Below are positions 1 to 10,449 of a stretch of DNA of 64,000 nt, piece after piece; within the stretch, counting starts at the first letter, position 1; each line of letters opens with the position of its first letter. The DNA lies in the NCBI GenBank assembly GCA_950295325.1, contig OX485804.1, positions 12,648,001 through 12,712,000 of the forward strand, written 5' to 3'. The notes under the pieces were generated by a model. That model was not told the origin of the DNA. It saw only the letters and a list, made by a program, of their open reading frames with translations, and made no database searches. The DNA is from Polytrichum commune. Lineage: Eukaryota > Streptophyta > Polytrichopsida > Polytrichales > Polytrichaceae. A program made the translations under genes and the position numbers.

Positions 1-1224
1 AAAACATCTGAGGATAGTCCATTTCTTGACCTCGAGAAGATTCCCAAGCGATCAATGCATGGGCCTCCAGACAAATCGGTTGGAGACAGGTTGATGGATA
101 TGGAGTTGTTCAAGAATAAGTACCAAAGGGTGTGGATATTCGGTGAAGGCGTGAATGGATATGTCAATATTGATAATATAAAGCGGGGAGATGCAGGGTA
201 TAATTGCCGACCCATATCCGAGGCGCATTTGAAGGAGATCAAGATATGGTTATTCAACTATGCCTTCATTCTGAAGATTCATCCCAACTTCTTGACAATC
301 GTTCCTTCGGATAGGCGAACTAAACCATTCAGTTTTGAGGAGGTGAAGGACAAATCGTTCCACGTGGTAAATGGACAGCACACGTTAGCAGCCTGTGTGG
401 AGTATGTGAATGACCCCAGCAACACAGATGAGGTGAAGAGGTTTTTCTCAAAATGGCCTTGTAATGTGGTCTGGGCCCCTGAAGGTGATGACGACCCTCT
501 GTTCCACCTCTCTGGCGTTCTGAACCTGGATAGTGAGTACAGGAAGCACTTTCCGTCATTTACGGAGTGCATTGAGCACGCTAGGAAGACTTGGATTAGG
601 CGAGGAAGACCTGACCGAACTGTACGCGAGAAGGCCAGCAATATGGAAGCTTTTAAGAAGTGGAAGGTATATTTCAAACCTGTGACTTTTGAATTTCTCA
701 TTTCTGTGACTCCCACGGGTGTTCACCCATGGGAGACTATCATGTTGTTGGTAATTGATAGAAATACATGGAGGTTTTTTTTTATAGAGATTGATACATT
801 GCCGGTGTTTGATACAAACATTCATTACGTGCGTCATGTGGACGTTCCGCGTGGAGAAGGAGACCAACCTGATCATGAAGCACGTCTTGCATGTATTGAG
901 TCATGACATATGAAGGAAGTGGGAGCGGATATTCAAGGATTACGAGAGTGGTGACTATGTAGATCCGAAGACCGGAATTCTTATGAAAGAGACAAAGGGG
1001 TTTAAGTCGAAGAAGGTGGTCAAGAACGACCTGAAACAATTTCGGGGTTTGACAGAGATGGAGCTCGACATGGCAGCGAATCAAATCCTCACCACCAGAG
1101 ATGGAGAGGAGCACCTTCGACATACCTTGAAGACTCTGCGCGATTGGGCGATGAATAGGAAAAAGAAGAATGAAACTTATATCGCGATGGCACAGTATTG
1201 TAGAGCCCACCCATCGAAGCCCTG
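1..1224 (+). pseudogene. NGQHT-motif (ParB/DGQHR-like) gene, 3' part, one internal stop
   Basis: The frame is open from base 1, so the gene starts outside the window. Exon 1 (to 666, phase 0) ends AAG|GTATAT. The next exon starts at 788 after a T-rich acceptor ending TATAG and runs in phase to the stop at 1222-1224. Exon 1 includes HVVNGQHTLAACVEYV (about residues 120-135), which resembles the NGQH core of ParB/DGQHR-type domains. That suggests a nucleic-acid-associated role but does not show one. The second exon is rich in Lys and Glu and is broken by TGA at 911-913; CGA would give Arg, so one C-to-T change could explain it. The 121-base intron contains a copy of the 22-base palindrome. I do not recognise the full protein, and function is not inferred beyond the motif. 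Confidence 0.55.
710..735. repeat. Palindrome copy 1, inside an intron
   Basis: Arms CCCACGGGTG and CACCCATGGG surround TT (one mismatch), and the pairing extends two bases outward (CT...AG). It lies within the 667-787 intron. Confidence 0.85.
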
Positions 1225-1317
1225 AGAGTAACGCACAAGAAGTCACAGAGAGCTGGAGGCAGGGGAAAGAAAGCCACCGGAGAGGAAGCAAACACACGAA
1301 CCCCCGGTGAAACGTGT

Positions 1318-1575
1318 GAGTAGCTAAGGGAACGTTCGGGGAGCCGAGGGAACTGGGAGCAGCTAAGGGAACGTTCGAGAGCCAAGGGAACGCTCGAGGA
1401 GCCGAGGGAAACTAGGAGCAGCTAAGGGAACGTTCGAGAGCCAAGGGAACGCTCGAGGAGCCGAGGGAACCTGGGAGCAGCTAAGGGAACGTCCGAAGGA
1501 CTAAGGGAACGTTCGAGGAGCCAAGGGAACCTGTCAGCGGCTAAGGGAACGTTCGAGGACCAAGGGAATGACTGA
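1318..1575. repeat. Minisatellite, about 59-bp unit
   Basis: About four to five units begin AGCTAAGGGAACGTTCGAG and are built from roughly 20-base subunits of the form 'agccaagggaacgctcgagg'. The units vary in length (39-60 bases) and are diverged. Confidence 0.8.
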
Positions 1576-1849
1576 GGCCAGTAGAAACAGGGTCCAGTTT
1601 GAGAATGGAAGAGGCGGGCCGCCCCTTAAATATAGGGCATGTGGCCACATTTAGGGGATGAATGTAGTTACAAATGAATAGGTAACCAATAGGATACGAA
1701 GGGATATGTAAGTAGGAAATACATATTAGACGGAATAGATTTAGAAAATTTGGATTAAGACTTTCAAATCAGGCTATTTTTAGATACATGGCTAAATATA
1801 GCCGAAGCTAACATTTACAAAAATCCACAAATACCTAGATGTGAAACAC

Positions 1850-1857
1850 TATAAAAG
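1850..1857 (+). promoter_or_regulatory. TATA box (TATAAAAG)
   Basis: A consensus TATAAAAG lies about 90 bases before the hairpin array. It may be the core promoter of a retroelement LTR rather than of a host gene, since no intact gene follows. Confidence 0.35.
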
Positions 1858-1939
1858 GAGGCCACTTGAGGGCCCTAATACACGTCATTTTGCATATCAA
1901 AATTCTACATGAGTGTCCGAGCTTGCAAAGCTTGTAGAT

Positions 1940-2105
1940 AGAGAATCGGCACCCTCGGTGCATTAAGTCTAGGGATCGGAATTGGCACCCTCGGTGCACG
2001 TAGATAGAGAATCGGCACCCTCGGTGCATTTAGGTCTAAGGATCGAAATTGGCACCCTCGGTGCGGTAAAGCCTAAGACTCGAAATTGGCACCCTCGGTA
2101 CGGTA
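1940..2105. repeat. Five-copy hairpin array (GGCACCCTCGGTGC)
   Basis: Five near-identical copies of GGCACC-CTC-GGTGC, each able to fold on itself, start near 1948, 1984, 2013, 2051 and 2088. The spacers alternate between a 'gtagatagagaatc' type and a 'tctagggatcggaatt' type. The last copy has GTAC instead of GTGC. Confidence 0.8.
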
Positions 2106-3517
2106 ATAAGTAATGCGGCGAAGCAAAGAGAAAGTTCTCACATAGGCCTATGCAAATTGATAAGACGTACAACGAGCGAGAGCTTTACGGAAAGGAGTCA
2201 AAATTAGAGGACTTACTTGCGGATTATTGGCGAGCACCACACAAAGAAAAATTCCATAAATATTCGTGATTTCAAATAGGATTGACTACCGGAGGAGCGA
2301 TCTCTTTACGCCATGTTTTGAGGTTATCCTATAAGCAAATTTGGAGTACACATGGCATCCGGTAAGGCTACCCGAACTTAGCCAATGTTTTAGGTAAGAA
2401 AATCAAGCTAAGTAAAGTCGATCACGTAAGTGGTAATCATGGGTAGAGATGGAGGCGAGGCCTCGAGCCGAAATTGACACCTAAGTAAATCCCTACATGA
2501 TTACCTCACATACACTCTCGGTCATGAGTTACCATGATTAGCTTGTTGATAGGACTTGGCAAAATCTAATCGGATAAGTCGACGCACAAAGGAATTGATC
2601 TAGCGAAGATTAAAGTATTGATCTTGTCATCAAATCCCCATTATGGCACCTAAAGGTGATTGTGGCTTGAGAGAATATTCTGGGAATATTTCCAACCTTA
2701 GCCATGGATTAGGTATGTTCTAGGGAATTAAACAATTAATGCATGGAACCTTAGAGATTTGGCATCGAGAATAAACACTGATGACTAAGGGAATGTAGAG
2801 GGATTTTGATCACGTGAAAGCATTTAAGCAAGTAGTTGAGACCTTGAACGGAATAGAAGTTATTACATTAAGGACTTGAGCAAATGAATATGGATTTTAT
2901 ATAGGTTTACGAATCAATATAAGATAAATTCAAACCATGAAAGAAATTGTAGGTAGAAGATTTTAGATGATTTCAAGTTACGAGGGTTATGAACTTGAAA
3001 ATAGGTTTTAGATAACTTAAACCATGAAAGATATTGCATGAGGGTGTTTCTCTCGGAGAAACACTTAACCTTGACATTACACGTTTAAGAAACATTAAAC
3101 TTAAGATCTAAGGTACCTATCCATTTAAGAAATGATTTAAAAGGAACTACATACTGAGAGATACTGTAGAGGTGTTCTCGTTAAGGGCACTTTCAGGAAA
3201 CATAAACTTGACAACTTGGACACTTTATCCCTAGGGATTTATAAAAGGGTCTTGAACACAATATTCTTGATTAAGAAAAGTATTGTGTTACTAAATCTAT
3301 TTAAAGGTTTAGGAACACCAAAACTGGACATTAGATTCAGGGAAACATAAACTTGTAACCTTAGACCAACTACTCTTAAGGATATTGGAACTGCATGTTA
3401 CGGAATTGAGACACAGAAGAATGCAAACACCTTCACGAGACTTAGAGAAAAGCAGATCTAATTTTGGTGGGAGTAACTTCCATGTAAACCGGTTCAGCAG
3501 CGGGTTACACCGTCTGA

Positions 3518-4432
3518 GGTTGGATAGTTGAAGGTGGCCTCCACAAGTGTCTAGACCCGACTCCATTGTACATTGTTCACGTCGATCAGAAAGAGACTAT
3601 TGATCGTGATTGTTGGAGAGTATGGAAGTATGCGAATAAGTTTGGTAAACTCCAGCGAGAACGACTTGTAGACTTGCTTAGAGCGGAGTATCTTCTTGGC
3701 GCTATGAACCCCACAAGGAAGAGAGTACCTATTCCGGACCGGTTTAGAGAAGGAATGAAGAACATATTAGGTACACATAACACCGAGGTTACACCCGAGC
3801 ATGTCGTGTTGTCTATTGACAACAACTACAACTTCAGTGGTGGGACAGTGCTTGCACCAGTCCTGCACGCGTACATGGACACAAGGTTTCTCCCCGGAAT
3901 CCAGGCGGGAATAGGCATTTGGGGGGCGTGTGAAGGAATGTATGGATTCCACTCTGCAAGGTCTTCGTCGTGATTTTCCAGGCCTTTTAAACTCCTCCCA
4001 ATTGTGGACTGTGATTTCGGAATATCCGGATCGGCATTTCATTCAAATGTACTGAAGGCGCACCTGCCGAGCAACATCAGATTTTATGACGCATTATACC
4101 ATGGCACTAAAGAGGAGAATATTGCATCTCGCGATTGCTTCTTCGAATCAAATGCTCTTCGGGTTACAACCTGCATTTTTAACAATAGGGGCGAGTCAAG
4201 TTCAGAGGTGGCTGTGCGGCTCTGTGGAGGCCGGAAGATGTTGGACGTCCATGGCCCAGGGCGGTATAAACGTTATTCAGTGAAAAGGGCGTATTCCAAT
4301 GAGGAGGTCAAGTATTTATTCAAGGGGGAGTTGAGGATGCAGACCTACATAGATATTATCAAGCCTTCATGTCTTGAGGGGTTTTTTTTCCTCAATATTT
4401 GTGGAGGCAATAAGGCACACATAGTGGCTCAT
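3518..4432 (+). pseudogene. Unrecognised protein gene, upstream exon
   Basis: A single frame is open from 3518 to a donor CAT|GTAAGT at 4432/4433, apart from TGA at 3971-3973. In the same frame further upstream lie TGA 3515-3517 and TAA 3485-3487. The peptide includes HVVLSIDNNYNFSGG and, past the stop, VDCDFGISGSAFHSN. I recognise no family. The exon ends in phase 0, and the next acceptor at 4739/4740 opens in phase 0 into the acidic protein exon, so the two may be one gene. If splicing fails, translation would end at 4459. Two of the three stops read tcg-TGA-ttt and gtc-TGA-ggt, which CGA codons could have produced. Confidence 0.45.
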
Positions 4433-4535
4433 GTAAGTAATGAGCATCTTTTCCCCTAAATGGTTCTTGAATTTCAGAGTACTATTCCTGGTTTGGATGG
4501 TGTATTGGATAACCTAGCCATGAACCAGGTTGGGA

Positions 4536-4561
4536 GGCCCACGGGTGAACACCCGTGGGCC
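4536..4561. repeat. Palindrome copy 2, inside an intron
   Basis: Perfect copy with arms CCCACGGGTG and CACCCGTGGG around AA, extended by GG...CC. It lies in the proposed 4433-4739 intron. Confidence 0.9.
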
Positions 4562-5180
4562 TAGACATCCACGTGATTTATATCCACCTGGTTGCTAGCC
4601 ACCTGCTCGATAGCTTTCCTGACAATTAGTTGGTTGACAATCAACAAGTTGGGATTATTGGTTTATTGATTCTCTTTTCGCTTTTGGATGTAGACTAATT
4701 TAACTGAAAAGTCTTTTTCTCATTCCTTGGTTTTTGCAGGCCTTGGGTATGAAGGTGGTGAATATTGTGCCGGTAGAGATGCTAGAGGTGGCGAAGACGA
4801 AAATGGTTTCCGCAGTTGACTGGAGCCTACAAAGGTGGAATGAAGAGGGAAATGTCGCTGCCGTGGATATGGAAGAGGAAGAAGGGCGTATCGATGTGGA
4901 TTCCATCATTGAGCGCGAGATTCGAAGAAAGCGTGGAAATGACACACATGAAGAGGAGGTAGATGAGGAAGAGGAGGAGGAGGAAGATGACCCAGTTGTT
5001 GTTCTAGGGGAGTCTCCAGAGGAGGAAGAAGAGGCCGACGATGACGAAGAGGACGAGGACGAAGAGGACGAGGAGGTGGCCATGGACGATGTATTGGCGG
5101 AGGCCATGGCAGAGGCGGAGGAGGAGGCCTTCAATTTCAAGGTGTCTGCATCTGCGGAAGCCATGTCCCCGGAGCAGTTT

Positions 5181-5204
5181 CCCCACGGGTGTTCACCCGT
5201 GGGG
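5181..5204. repeat. Palindrome copy 3, inside an exon
   Basis: Perfect arms around TT, extended by C...G. It is read in frame as PHGCSPVG within the acidic protein. A run of four G-tracts follows directly (5201-5221). Confidence 0.9.
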
Positions 5205-5227
5205 GAGGGTGAGGGTGAGGGTGAGGA
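5201..5227 (+). other. G-quadruplex-type motif
   Basis: G-tracts of 5, 3, 3 and 3 bases separated by A, TGA and TGA match the usual G3+N1-7 pattern. The tract abuts the palindrome. It is encoded as a Gly-Glu repeat, so it may be only a coding low-complexity tract. Confidence 0.5.
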
Positions 5228-6680
5228 AGAGCGGCAAGAGGAAGTTGAAGGACCACAAGCCGTGCACAGTGTCTATGACACTGTGGCATCTTTCTCGTCT
5301 GGGATCCCATCTACACCCGGCCGCGGGTTTGTACCATTTGAGGCATCTAGATGAAGTCAAGAACAACTAGATGTTCAACCTATGGAAGAATCTGAGGAGG
5401 ATGAGCGTCCGCAGTCAGCTAATCCTCCTGCAAGGTCTGGAGCGAAACCGACTGCAAGGAAGAAAATGAGAGCTCCTCGAAGGGGAAGGTCATCTCTACG
5501 TCCCCCTAGAGTTGGTGCCAACTTGCGGTCTTCGGAGGCAACGGAGCAATCTGGTCTTTGTCGCGAGGTTGAATATGGCCAAGTAGCGGATGTGGAGGAT
5601 GTTCCGCGGGATGCAATCATGTTTGAAGCTGTGCATGTTGAAGGGACAAGCACAGATTTAAACGTCAGCTCACCTGTGGAGGACGTTGCCGCTGCCGTTC
5701 TCGAGGTGCTAGGCCATGGGCGATCAAACCGTAGTTCCCCTGATGTTGTGGTTGCAGAAAAGCCTACTGTAGCGGCACCATCCAATGAAGCAGAGGAGGT
5801 TATTCGAACCGAAGTCATATGCTTGGATAGTGATGACGATGTGCCCGAGAGATGCGTAGAACTAGACGTGAGGGTGAAGGTCAGAGATCGAGTTCCACAT
5901 CGGGTTCGGGGGACGTTTGCTGACTACAGGACAGATGATTCCGAGGATGAAGATTATGGGAAGCCCGGGTACAACAGAGTGAAACTCAACTTTGTTGATG
6001 ACCCTTACCCGATGTTTGCTGAGAGACCTGACATGGGCAAGGAATCGGAGGGGAAGGACAAGGTGCATTTTGACCCGTTTGTGGACAAATACTTGGTAGA
6101 TGTGCCCGAGAACGTGCGATTGAATCTTGCGCATTTGTACAAGTCGTACGACTATCACAAGATGTTCGCTTATCTCTCCACACCAGCGTTTTGTGCAGCA
6201 GTGAAGGTGAAACATATTCTTCATGCCGCTGCATTAAAGAAAATGAGAAAGAGATGGACAACGTTCGAAGCTCCGAAACATCGTGAAGAACGAGGTCAAT
6301 TCGCGGGGTCCTCGGCCGCTCAAGCCGGCAGTGTTGTGGACTCGACGTTGGAGATCATTGACATTAGTGGAGTGCCAGAGTCTCCAAGGAGGGAAATCAA
6401 TGTTCCAGTTGCGGAGTCCTCAAGCCCTCATGTCGACCGGTATGCTGAGGGTCAACCGGCATCGTCCGAAATGGTACTACATACTTCCTTCCCAATTCAA
6501 TATTGTGTTCATCTTGGAAGCAAAGTCGTCAAGATTTCTAAAAGTGTCTTTGCAACAGGTGTTGGTTGCGGCAGAACGGATTGTCATCTCACGGAGTTCT
6601 CATGACGATCCTCCACATGCTGGGGATCCCCCCCTAAGCCAAGCTCAAGGTATCATATATAGTGTTATTTGAATGCAATT

Positions 6681-6708
6681 GGTCCCACGGGTGAACACCC
6701 GTGGGACC
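6681..6708. repeat. Palindrome copy 4
   Basis: Perfect arms around AA, with outward pairing GGT...ACC giving 13-base arms. Confidence 0.9.
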
Positions 6709-6786
6709 ACCTGTGTATACTTTTCAATTTCCATACAGTTTGTTATCTCTCGAGTATTATTTATGTAAAGGTTTTTTGATATTGTG

Positions 6787-6808
6787 CCCACGGGTGTTCA
6801 CCCGTGGG
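6787..6808. repeat. Palindrome copy 5
   Basis: Perfect 10-base arms around TT, opposite in orientation to copy 4. Confidence 0.9.
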
Positions 6809-8780
6809 AGAGTATGGGTTTGAGCGTGTGGATCTCATATGTCGTGTGTGCATGTGGTCACAGGTCATACAGCCACTGCCGGAATACCACCGTCGGTACG
6901 ATATTTTACCCGATCTCGCAAAACTAATCAATAAATGTGCAGGCATTCTTTTATCTTGCATACTCATGTGTACCCAACGTGTTGATTCATTCGATAAAAG
7001 TCATGTAGAATCTACTGTTTCCTTAGATAGAAATCCTTTACAATGACTTTCAATTTTGTCATCGCCAGATCCTCACCTCTCCAACCACTGTTGTCCATCG
7101 GAGAGAGAAGATATGGTTAGTGCTGGATGTGAACGGGATCCTGGTGAGGTCAACAAAGTGCGACAATGTCAACACCAGGAAGACTCTTGAATCACAATAT
7201 AGCCCTCAGATAACTGGGGAGTTGGCTCCACTCTTTCTTCCATATAGTGCCCTCATACCTAGGAAAGGACTGGGGCGGTTTCTGCGTTTTGTTCTTGCAA
7301 ACTTCCATGTTGTCATCTGGTCGTCGAAACTTATGAAGAATCTTCAGCCAATTGTCCGACACTTCTTCAATGGTTGTAGACAGCCAGAGTATGTGTTTGG
7401 GCAAGAATTGTGTCACACTCTGAAGGATGAGAGAGGACAAATTCTTCCTAGTCCTATGAATGTTGATTCAAGCTTCTTCATGTAAGACCTGTGCGCATTT
7501 TTTGAGTGAAGCCGGACGCATCCAGTGCCGCTGTGAGCCCAAAAGGGTGCCCACATTTAGTCTTAGACCCTTGAAACGTTAGTTGATGCACTTTGAAGTA
7601 GCATGTTACTTCACAAAAATATAAAAAGAGTGAAATGTTAGTCTTAGAAGTACCATGTTGTAAGAGGCTAGGATGTGAGTTGTTATTGTGTTTTTACCTT
7701 CGGAAGGATTTGAGTGAATGAGGATAGGTAAGGAGAACTTGGATTGAGTAGTTAGTGAGTAGGCTAGTACAAATGGATGGAGACAACCAAAGTGACTCAA
7801 GAGGCAAGTGCATTCGAATTGGGATGAATGGAGGATCACATGGAGCGCACAAGTGGACCACCTCATCATGGCCACTTAATGGGGAAGGCCCAAGGAAGAA
7901 TGCAAGGTGGAGGATAAGCAAATTCTCAAAGCACCAATCAAATCACGAGTTAAGCATCGTGGTTTGAATTAAGTGGTGAGCGACGATTTGGGAAAGTAAG
8001 GGGAGAAAGTTATGGCGGCGGAAAGCGAAGGAGGCTAAGTTTGGGTTGAAGCATCCCAAGTTTGGTAAAGTGTGGTAGGTAGAAAGCCAAGGCTAGTTAA
8101 ATGTTCGAATTAGGATCCTTGTTGATCATTTGAGGGATGAAGGCTTAGAAGATAGGATTGGCGCCTACTAAGTAGGAGGAAATCTCAAGGGCTTATCGTG
8201 AGCCTTGAGGGTGCTCACCCCCTCAAGCTTACTATATAATCCCTCATTCTTCCCTCACTCATCCTCTCTTTCCTTTGTACTCCAAGGCACCCCACGAGTT
8301 ATAAGTGTGGGTGTGGGAAGCCATATTGGAGCACATGTGTGTGCTTAGTTTTTAGTTTGAGAGCCAAGGCTTGTTAGCCTTGAAGAGGGCTTGACCTCTT
8401 GGTAGAATTAGTGTTGACGTGAAGGATTTTAAAGTTAATTCATGATTCCAATTTGTGGTACTTAAAGTTCATGTTTTGAATACACGTGGTTGCAAGTTCC
8501 ATGTTTAAGAGTTGAGCACTTGATGTTGTGATGAGTGCAAAAATATACTTGTGTGGATTAGTTAGTCTTAGTGAAGTTAGGAAATTCTCTCTCTCCCTCT
8601 CTTCTCTAGGAAGTTGAGCTCTTAGAGCTCGGGAAAAAATGTGGAATTAGGTAGGGGACTTAGTGGGATTAGTGGAATTAGGTAGGTGAATTAGGGGGAG
8701 GCCTTGGAGAAGCTCTCTTTTGTTCATTTTCTGGTTTTTGTGGTTGAGGGTGGAGAAACTTAGTTAGAAGTAGCCGCAGC

Positions 8781-9018
8781 TAAGGAGCTGGGTTTATGAA
8801 GGAGCTGGGTTTATTTAATTAGAAGTAAGGAGCTGGGTTTATTTAGTTAGAAGTAAGGAGCTGGGTTTATTTAGTTAGAAGTAAGGAGCTGGATTTATGA
8901 AGGACCTGGGTTTGTTTAGTTAGAAGCTAAGAAGCTGGGTTTATGAAGGAGCTGGGTTTATGAAGGAGCTAGGTTTATGTAATTAGAAAGTAAAGAGATG
9001 GGTTCATGAAGGAGCTTA
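8781..9018. repeat. Minisatellite (AAGGAGCTGGGTTTAT unit)
   Basis: About nine units of AAGGAGCTGGGTTTAT are spaced either by nothing or by TTAGTTAGAAGT, giving 16- and 28-base periods. It lies inside the TG...CA element. Confidence 0.85.
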
Positions 9019-9296
9019 GTAAATAGCCTACCTAATTAGCTCATAGACAAGTAGTTAGTTACATTATGCTAGTTAGTGTTATGTGTGGCTTTCACAAGTA
9101 AATGTATTTGAGATTGACTATAGAGAATAGTGTTTTTTTTAACACTTGCATCCTCTCTTTAAAAATAAACCACGTGCACAACTTAATGGAGAATGTGGAG
9201 CACTCTCGCGATGGCAAGACAAAGGAAGCAAAGACCAAAGGTGCGAGGGAGAGATTGACATAAGTCACATAAGTATTTCTTAATACTTAAAGGCTT

Positions 9297-9509
9297 ATGT
9301 ACGGTATGGAGACACCAAGTGAGACCTCTTATAGTAGCGATACGGAATACACAAGTGATAGTTCAAGTGGTAGTATAGAGTCAACGGCACGGACTCCATT
9401 TAGGAGAGGGATATCCTTAAGGGCTTGTGTAGCTAAAGCAGCCGGATGGACGTTAGAAGCAAACAAAGACAAAATAGCACCCGAGCATAAGGAGGTTAAA
9501 ATAACATAG
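9297..9509 (+). CDS. Small Ser/Thr-rich ORF in the TG...CA element
   Basis: A 70-codon ORF begins MYGMETPSETSYSSDTEYTS. The first half is rich in Ser and Thr and the second half is basic. Position and size could suit a leftover leader or gag fragment, but no family is recognised and it may be chance. Confidence 0.2.
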   Translation: MYGMETPSETSYSSDTEYTSDSSSGSIESTARTPFRRGISLRACVAKAAGWTLEANKDKIAPEHKEVKIT

Positions 9510-10037
9510 TTAACTTGTGCATTCTCCACATACGTATTGAAATCGTACATTGAGTTGTTAAAAGTGAAATTCCAGTTAAATCCAAGACCACTTGAAGGGT
9601 GAACCTTGTACTATGGACTCATCCAAGTCCAAATCCAATACCGCGGAGGAATGTGAGCCCAAACCCACTACTCGGACTACGGACGCTTAAGGGTGGGGGG
9701 TTTGGCCTCACAGCCGCATACGAAGCAACCCAGTCATAGAACTACATTACTTGTTGATGACTCCCCTTACAAATGCATCCCAAACCCTCCTGGGAGCTAC
9801 ATTAACCCTCCCCCATTTATGTCAACCCAAAGCTTGGATACTCTGCATAGTTACCTGCAAAGGCTCTTGAGTGCTCAGCAGTATGTGCCAGATTTTGTGG
9901 GAAGCAACCCTTATCCATCAGGACAGGGACCCTTCAATCTAGAGCTGCCAAGTTCTCAGATTTATAAGCAATCATTAGCTAGACATAAATTACTGACTTC
10001 TGCTCGTATGGTTCCAGAGGTGCAGATGTCAATGTAG

Positions 10038-10449
10038 ATTCCCTATTGGGGCTGCCTATAGTGCACATTTGCACTATCGGTACATTGTATTTGTAACAAG
10101 TGGATCTCAAACTTTGTTGCCTTTCAACTTCATTTGAAACTTGTTTTGGTTTTGTGGATTTTCCTCATGCAAACATGTCATGGTCATGAATGTATCTCAC
10201 TGGGATTCTACTACTTTGCAACACTGCGGTGTTAGAGAATACCCGACTATTTCCAACCACAGTGAACGTTTGGCATTGTCCCACGGGTGTTCACCCGTGG
10301 CAATGTGGTAGTTGATTCAATGAATGTATCATACCACTTGGACAGTGTTAGTTGTGTTTTTGGGAATTATGGTTGTTATAGCGAATTTTAATATGTAGGA
10401 CTTAGTCGGCTATAATTCATATGTTTTGAACATGTTCATCTTTACTACA
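10038..10449. other. Non-coding stretch with palindrome copy 6
   Basis: I see no coding. It contains the palindrome at 10275-10305 and ends at the acceptor TACTACAG before 10450. Confidence 0.4.
10275..10305. repeat. Palindrome copy 6 with extended stem
   Basis: Near-perfect core around TT, flanked by CATTG on the left and CAATG on the right, so the stem grows to about 15 bases with one bulge. The flanks differ from other copies yet still pair. Confidence 0.85.

Larger units (their letters stand above)
1225..3517. other. Repeat-rich stretch between decayed genes, LTR-like promoter
   Basis: No coding exon is recognisable. The stretch holds a minisatellite (1318-1575), a TATA box (1850-1857) and a short hairpin array (1940-2105). 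After these come about 1.4 kb of AT-rich sequence with short similar phrases, for example 'aggaaacataaacttg' near 3195 and 3338. A TATA box followed by repeats would fit the leader of an LTR retrotransposon, but I could not find matching terminal repeats or a primer-binding site, so this is only a suggestion. Confidence 0.4.
4740..6649 (+). pseudogene. Long acidic low-complexity protein exon, unrecognised
   Basis: The acceptor TTTTTGCAG precedes 4740, and the frame runs to 6605 with only one internal stop before that (TGA 5352-5354, aga-TGA-agt). The N-terminal part has VNIVPVEMLEV. Residues about 70-125 are almost all Glu and Asp. The C-terminal half is mixed, with a segment near 6080-6260 containing VDVPENVRLNLAHLYKSY. 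A palindrome copy sits in the reading frame and encodes PHGCSPVG (5181-5204). Near the end the frame is ambiguous. Either it stops at 6603-6605, or a short intron at about 6474-6525 shifts to a frame that stays open to a donor AAG|GTATCA at 6649. An acidic nuclear role would be typical for such composition, but no domain is recognised. It is probably downstream of the 3518-4432 exon. Confidence 0.45.
6650..7068. other. Presumed intronic stretch with palindrome copies 4 and 5
   Basis: The stretch runs from the possible donor at 6650 to the acceptor before 7069. It holds two palindromes about 100 bases apart. A possible small exon follows the CACAG at 6858-6863 and reads VIQPLPEYHRRYDILPDL. I could not place that exon in a consistent model. 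Confidence 0.35.
7532..9712. mobile_element. TG...CA element (probable solo LTR) with 5-bp target duplication
   Basis: The element begins TGTGAGCCC and ends GGCCTCACA, an imperfect terminal inverted pair with TG...CA ends. It is flanked by GCCGC on both sides (7527-7531 and 9713-9717). Removing it with one GCCGC copy joins the phosphatase halves in the same frame. It contains a TATA-like CTATATAATCC near 8231, a minisatellite (8781-9018) and a small ORF (9297-9509), but no recognisable reverse transcriptase. I saw no internal direct LTR pair, so a solo LTR is the simplest reading; a non-coding LARD-type element is the alternative. Confidence 0.75.
7069..10037 (+). pseudogene. FCP1/NIF-type HAD phosphatase homologue, split by an insertion
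   Basis: This family (FCP1 homology/HAD fold) dephosphorylates proteins such as the RNA polymerase II C-terminal domain. After an acceptor at 7068 the frame reads IWLVLDVNGILV (motif I), then RFVLANFHVVIWSSKLMKN (motif II). It resumes at 9720 with TTLLVDDSPYKCIPNPP (motif III) and ends with TAG at 10035-10037. Motif I has DVNG where active FCP1 enzymes have DxDG, so the second Asp is Asn; plant members with LDxNG are known and may be inactive. TAA (7483-7485) and TGA (7507-7509) interrupt the frame; CAA and CGA would be the one-step precursors. A 2181-bp element at 7532-9712 splits the exon. An alternative is an intron from GTAAGA at 7480 to the TAG before 9739, whose phase would also fit. 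Confidence 0.65.

Noticed and set aside
1835-2172. Minus ORFs with repeated HRGCRFSIY peptides
   Set aside because: They are the translation of the hairpin array; the period comes from the DNA repeat, not from a protein.
4700-5164. Ser-rich ORF on the minus strand
   Set aside because: It is the antisense of the GAG/GAA-rich acidic exon.
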